Positions 61,173 through 64,000 of a stretch of DNA of 64,000 bases are shown here, one piece after another (the first letter of the stretch is position 1; every line of letters begins with the position of its first letter). A program made the translations under genes and the position numbers. The notes beneath the pieces were generated by a model, which saw only the letters and a program-made list of their open reading frames with translations, searched no databases and had not been told where the DNA came from. Origin of the DNA: Bin87 sp965220095. Lineage in GTDB: Bacteria; Chloroflexota; Dehalococcoidia; Lucifugimonadales; UBA3495. The stretch covers positions 4,288,609 through 4,352,608 of the forward strand of contig OZ244805.1 in the NCBI GenBank assembly GCA_965220095.1, read 5' to 3'.

Positions 61173-61547
61173 CTATGCCACGGTCGGAGTTGGCGTAGGA
61201 GTCGGGACTGCTGTTGGCGTTGGGAAGGGCGTGACCGTTGGCATTGCCGTATACGTCCTGCCGTCTTTGGTCTCAACGAAACCGTTTTCGAACTCGAAGA
61301 TCAGATACCCTTGGGGGCCCATCCGCTGATTTCCGGTAGGATAGCCCAACCAACCGTCCGGGCCTCCGTGCGCCAGATAGGTTTGCCAAGCGGGACCGCC
61401 GATTACAATCGCCCTTGTACCAGGAATTTGGGCCGTCCAGATGATAACCGGGGAGTCAAAGCCGGGCGAGCCCGAGAACTCCTGCACTACGACGTCCCTG
61501 TTGTCGTGGGCCTCCCTACCGCCACTCAACCAAAAAGTCGAGCCTAG
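61173..61547 (-). pseudogene. Protein with LGFP-like repeat, N-terminus removed by IS701
   Basis: About 125 codons: FWLSGGREAHDNRDVVVQEFSGSPGFDSPVIIWTAQIPG, IGGPAWQTYLAHGGPDGWLGYPTGNQRMGPQGYLIFEFENGFVETKDGR and a PTPT-rich tail. DGWLGYPTG...FENG is the LGFP-type cell-surface repeat. The gene enters the IS701 copy at 61548 and its start is lost. Confidence 0.65.
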
Positions 61548-62885
61548 TACTACAGTCGCAGATTTGACAGGCGGCGTTTGTAATGGCATTGCCGGGCTCT
61601 GGCTTGGTGGCGCCGTCTCCACCACGACCAGGACAGGATGAAATCAGGCAGTTGATTTTCCGTCCATACCAGTCGGGTGAGCAGCCGGCGCACCTCCGGG
61701 GCCGTTATGGGAATCAGCGCTTCATCGGGACCGTAGCAGCCCCCTTTTCTCCTGGTTCCATCGCTTGATGCTTGATTACTGACAGCTACGCCTGCGCCAG
61801 CATCGCCAAGGTGATGTGCCGGTACCAGCCGTCCCACCTCCGCACCTCATACTGGTCCAGTCCCACCGGCCCCTTGGCCTCCTCAAAACACTCCTCGATG
61901 GCCCACCGGGTCCCAGCCACCCTCACCAGTTCCTCCAAGGCCGTTCCCGCCGGGCCGAAGCATACGAAGTAAGCCAACTCCCCGGGCTGGGCAATGCTGC
62001 GCCGGGCCAGCAGCCAGTAGCCCTTGCCCGGCTCCCCAAGAGGCAGTATTTCCACGACGGCCCAATCGTCTGCTCAAGGCAATCGTAGACCCGTGGCCCC
62101 TTGGCCCCATCGCCCGCACTGCAGCTGGTCCAACCCAACTCGTCAACCTGCGACGTCAGCCGGTCAGCCCGCACCTGACACAGGCCCTGGTCCGTCCAGA
62201 CCCACAGCTTCTCGTTGCTCCTGATGGTCAGCACGTGGGGAATTCCCGCTCGCTCCAGCCACCGCCGCAGCTTGCGGTCGTTGCCATAGACCTCATCTCC
62301 AGCAACCCAGCCGAAGGGGACTCCTGATTCCAGCGCCCGCTTCAGCATTAGCTGGGCCAGTTGCGGCTTGGTCCGAAAGCCGACACTCTCCGGCGCCCCA
62401 GCCTCCCCCCGCCGCTCCCAGTCTTCCGCCCACACCTGGGGCAGGTACAATTCCCGGTCCAGCAGGGTTCTGCCCCTGGCGCTGGCATAGGCCAGAAATA
62501 CCCCGATCTGACAGTTCTCGATCCGCCCCGCCGTCCCGCTGTACTGCCGCTGCACCCCCACCGACTGCTCCCCTTTCTTGAGGAATCCGGTCTCGTCCAC
62601 CACCAGCACCGCGTCAGCGGCGGACAGATGCTCCACCACGTAGGATTTCAGGTCATCACGAACCAGGTCCGCATCCCACCGATAGTTGTACAACAGGCGC
62701 TGCACCCCGTCGGGAGTGGCGTCGCCCGCCTGCTCCGCCAACTGCCACCCGTTCTTGCGCTCTACGGAACTGACCAGTCCCCGCAAGTAGTCCAGTACCC
62801 GCCGCCGAGGCTCCGGGCGCCGGAACCGTCCGGCAATGCAGGAATGAACCTGCTCAATCCCTTCGGCCCAGCGGGCCACTTCCGC
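61548..62885 (-). mobile_element. IS701-like insertion sequence, copy 2, right end deleted
   Basis: It begins after CTAG (61544-61547) with TACTACAGTCGCAGATT, inverted relative to copy 1. Sequence identity to copy 1 stops at 62885, inside the transposase 5' region (after CTTCCGC), so about 100 bp including the other inverted end is missing and the element is joined directly to cas9 DNA. Confidence 0.88.
61554..62885 (-). pseudogene. IS701-family transposase, copy 2, same lesions plus 5' deletion
   Basis: Same protein as at 21331, with the same 17-bp insertion (ACGAT repeats around 62058-62090), the same TAG after LAMLAQA, and few other differences. The native start codon is lost at the cas9 junction; the first residues now read ERKWPAGP in the cas9 frame or ARWAEGIEQVH in the transposase frame. 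Confidence 0.87.
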
Positions 62886-63118
62886 TCACGGCGACGTTGC
62901 AGATAACGGTCCCGCCGCCGGCGTTGGCCACGCGCAAGACGCCTATCGACAGCATTGGACTGTTTGCTCTGCTCATCACGTCCGTCCGGGAAAATGCGAA
63001 CCCCCATATCCAGCAACCCGCCGGGTTCCCCGTCCTCGCCGAGTTTCACTGCCGCCCAGCCAATGGAGTTAGTCCCCATATCCAGACCGAGCCGGTATTT
63101 TATGCTGCTCGCTGCCAT
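62886..63118 (-). pseudogene. cas9: cas9 N-terminal fragment (type II CRISPR effector)
   Basis: About 78 codons from ATG 63118, which has GAGGTGA upstream. KYRLGLDMGTNSIGWAAVKL is the RuvC-I motif with the catalytic Asp (residue 13), followed by LLDMGVRIFPDGRDEQSKQS and the Arg-rich bridge helix AVDRRLARGQRRRRDRYLQRR. These are diagnostic of Cas9, closest in style to type II-C proteins. The gene ends abruptly at 62885 in IS701 DNA, so REC, HNH, RuvC-II/III and PI domains are all gone. No cas1/cas2 or type II array is visible. Confidence 0.9.
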
Positions 63119-63130
63119 GTCGATTCTCAC

Positions 63131-63303
63131 CTCAATTTACATAGCCTGCTTGTCAATTACATAATCTGCGCGCCGGGCCTCCAATGGGAACAAGCCTTAT
63201 GTCACCAAATCAAGAGGAGCCGGGCGTAAGAGCGTACCCCCAAACTCTCTCCCCTCCCGTTGCTGGTATTATGTAGCCAATCATCGGCTGAACATCTACC
63301 GCA
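63131..63303. other. Cas9 5' flank, possible tracrRNA relic
   Basis: No gene seen. On the minus strand GACATAAGGCTTGTTCCC followed by a GGAGGCCC stretch resembles the nexus part of some type II-C tracrRNAs, but no repeat is available for an anti-repeat match. Confidence 0.2.
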
Positions 63304-64000
63304 ATGGCTACCACGCAATCGTACACGCCCGACGCGCACCGGCTGGCGGCATCTTTGCCCGCCATTTACGCCAGCCACCCGGCCGCCCAGGGCTTGGCCG
63401 CCGCCCGCCGAATCACCGTTACCGCCGCCGAACTGCAAGCCGCCGGCTGGGGCAACCATACCGATCCGGCTGTCATCAACACCGCTGCGTTGCTGCTGCT
63501 TGCCGGCCCCCCCGATGTGGCCGACCGACCGGGCGTATCCGCTGCCATTGCCGAAGCGTGGCTGTGGGGCGCTGGCGCTCCGGGCGAATTTGTGGCTGCG
63601 GTATCTGATGCCATAGCCGGTGCCTGGCGGGAGCTGCAAACCGTTGCCGTGGCCGCAGATCGAGCGGGCGGCGCGGTACTGGGCAATAACGGATTGCTGC
63701 TCGGACACGCGGCTCTGCTCGACCTGGTCGCCCTGGAACGCCACCGCGACTACTTGCGTGAAGCGCCGTCGACCGGAAGCGTACAGTACCTTTCTGCCTA
63801 CCGTCAGGAATGTTTGATCCCGGCGCTGCTCCTCGGCCCCCGCTTGTCGATGCCCGCGGCGATGGCGATTTACGAGTCGCGTATGCCCCGTCTGGCCCAG
63901 TTTCTGGACGGGCAGGATGCCGCCCTGGTGCCAACCGACTGGCGTCGACTGGCCCAGGTGGGTGATGTGCAGAAAGGCGTGATGCGCCTGCTGGCCGGCG
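63304..64000 (+). CDS. Unknown Ala-rich helical protein (partial, runs off the window end)
   Basis: 232 codons are open from ATG 63304 to the edge with no stop. Composition is Ala/Leu-rich and helical, for example RLAASLPAIYASHPAAQGLAAARRITVTAAELQAAGW and EFVAAVSDAIAGAWRELQTVAVAADRAGG. No signal peptide or catalytic motif stands out and I do not recognise the family. No good ribosome-binding site is visible before the ATG. It diverges from the cas9 fragment. Codon usage is typical of the host, suggesting a resident gene. Confidence 0.55.
   Translation, partial: MATTQSYTPDAHRLAASLPAIYASHPAAQGLAAARRITVTAAELQAAGWGNHTDPAVINTAALLLLAGPPDVADRPGVSAAIAEAWLWGAGAPGEFVAAVSDAIAGAWRELQTVAVAADRAGGAVLGNNGLLLGHAALLDLVALERHRDYLREAPSTGSVQYLSAYRQECLIPALLLGPRLSMPAAMAIYESRMPRLAQFLDGQDAALVPTDWRRLAQVGDVQKGVMRLLAG

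Overview
The window looks like a GC-rich chromosomal segment of a Chloroflexota bacterium, probably of the Dehalococcoidia/SAR202 type. This is inference, from the Pro/Thr-rich 'PTPTPT' linkers on exported proteins, the charged V/E/K-repeat spacer after the lipobox of the family 5 solute-binding protein, the mix of class III CoA-transferases, HpcH/HpaI aldolase, cytochrome P450 and cyclase genes, and a heavy load of insertion sequences and short dispersed palindromes. No ribosomal protein or 16S gene is present to settle it. || Layout. 1-2.4 kb is housekeeping and regulation: a receiver-SpoIIE phosphatase, a STAS anti-sigma antagonist, tRNA-Ile(GAT) and RNase P RNA with its promoter. 2.4-11.4 kb is a mostly + strand catabolic block: HpcH/HpaI aldolase, a split TPP decarboxylase whose two halves are separated by a frameshifted nuclease gene, a PHP protein, two MaoC-like proteins, a double VOC protein, a metal-type ABC ATPase and an SDR. 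11.4-21.1 kb holds an asparaginase-like protein with altered active-site residues, a decayed HigBA pair, a phosphoesterase, an atypical OmpR-type regulator with an 11-bp-period operator, a P450, a RusA plus nuclease/HEPN cassette, two class III CoA-transferases and a cyclase. || 21.2-33 kb is a mobile/defence island: an IS701-like element, an orphan 14-repeat CRISPR array with type I-E geometry, a 5'-truncated TnpB, three copies of a 1.47-kb DDE element, a DGQHR (DndB-like) gene, and an IS110 element with a probable bridge-RNA region. Several host genes are cut by the insertions (SulP transporter, VOC protein). 33-42.4 kb is quieter: a CAP-domain surface protein, a 3-hydroxyisobutyrate-type dehydrogenase, a CCA-adding enzyme, a zinc alcohol dehydrogenase and two ferritin-like paralogues. 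42.4-46 kb is an IS graveyard (ISAs1, IS66, IS21 and IS110 pieces). 46-50.3 kb is a peptide ABC cassette (binding protein and two permeases, no ATPases) flanked by 29-bp near-identical direct repeats. || 50.5-59.2 kb is a nested set of insertions. An IS21 element (istA/istB) is split by a 3.83-kb element that has its own 16-bp inverted ends and a 6-bp target duplication but no recognisable transposase of its own. That element carries a lipoprotein gene and a SLATT-like two-TM gene, and was itself hit by a complete IS66 with an exact 8-bp target duplication. IS630 sits in the other end of the IS21. 59.2-64 kb holds an exported amidohydrolase-fold lipoprotein with a decayed duplicate, a second IS701-like copy, and, fused to its broken end, the first about 78 codons of a cas9 gene. 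|| RNA-guided systems recur as relics: CRISPR array, TnpB, cas9 N-terminus and IS110 bridge-RNA region. The candidates I rank as most novel are the 52,798-56,627 cargo element, the RusA/nuclease-HEPN pair, the array-TnpB arrangement, and a 24-bp palindrome that has inserted in frame into transposase genes.
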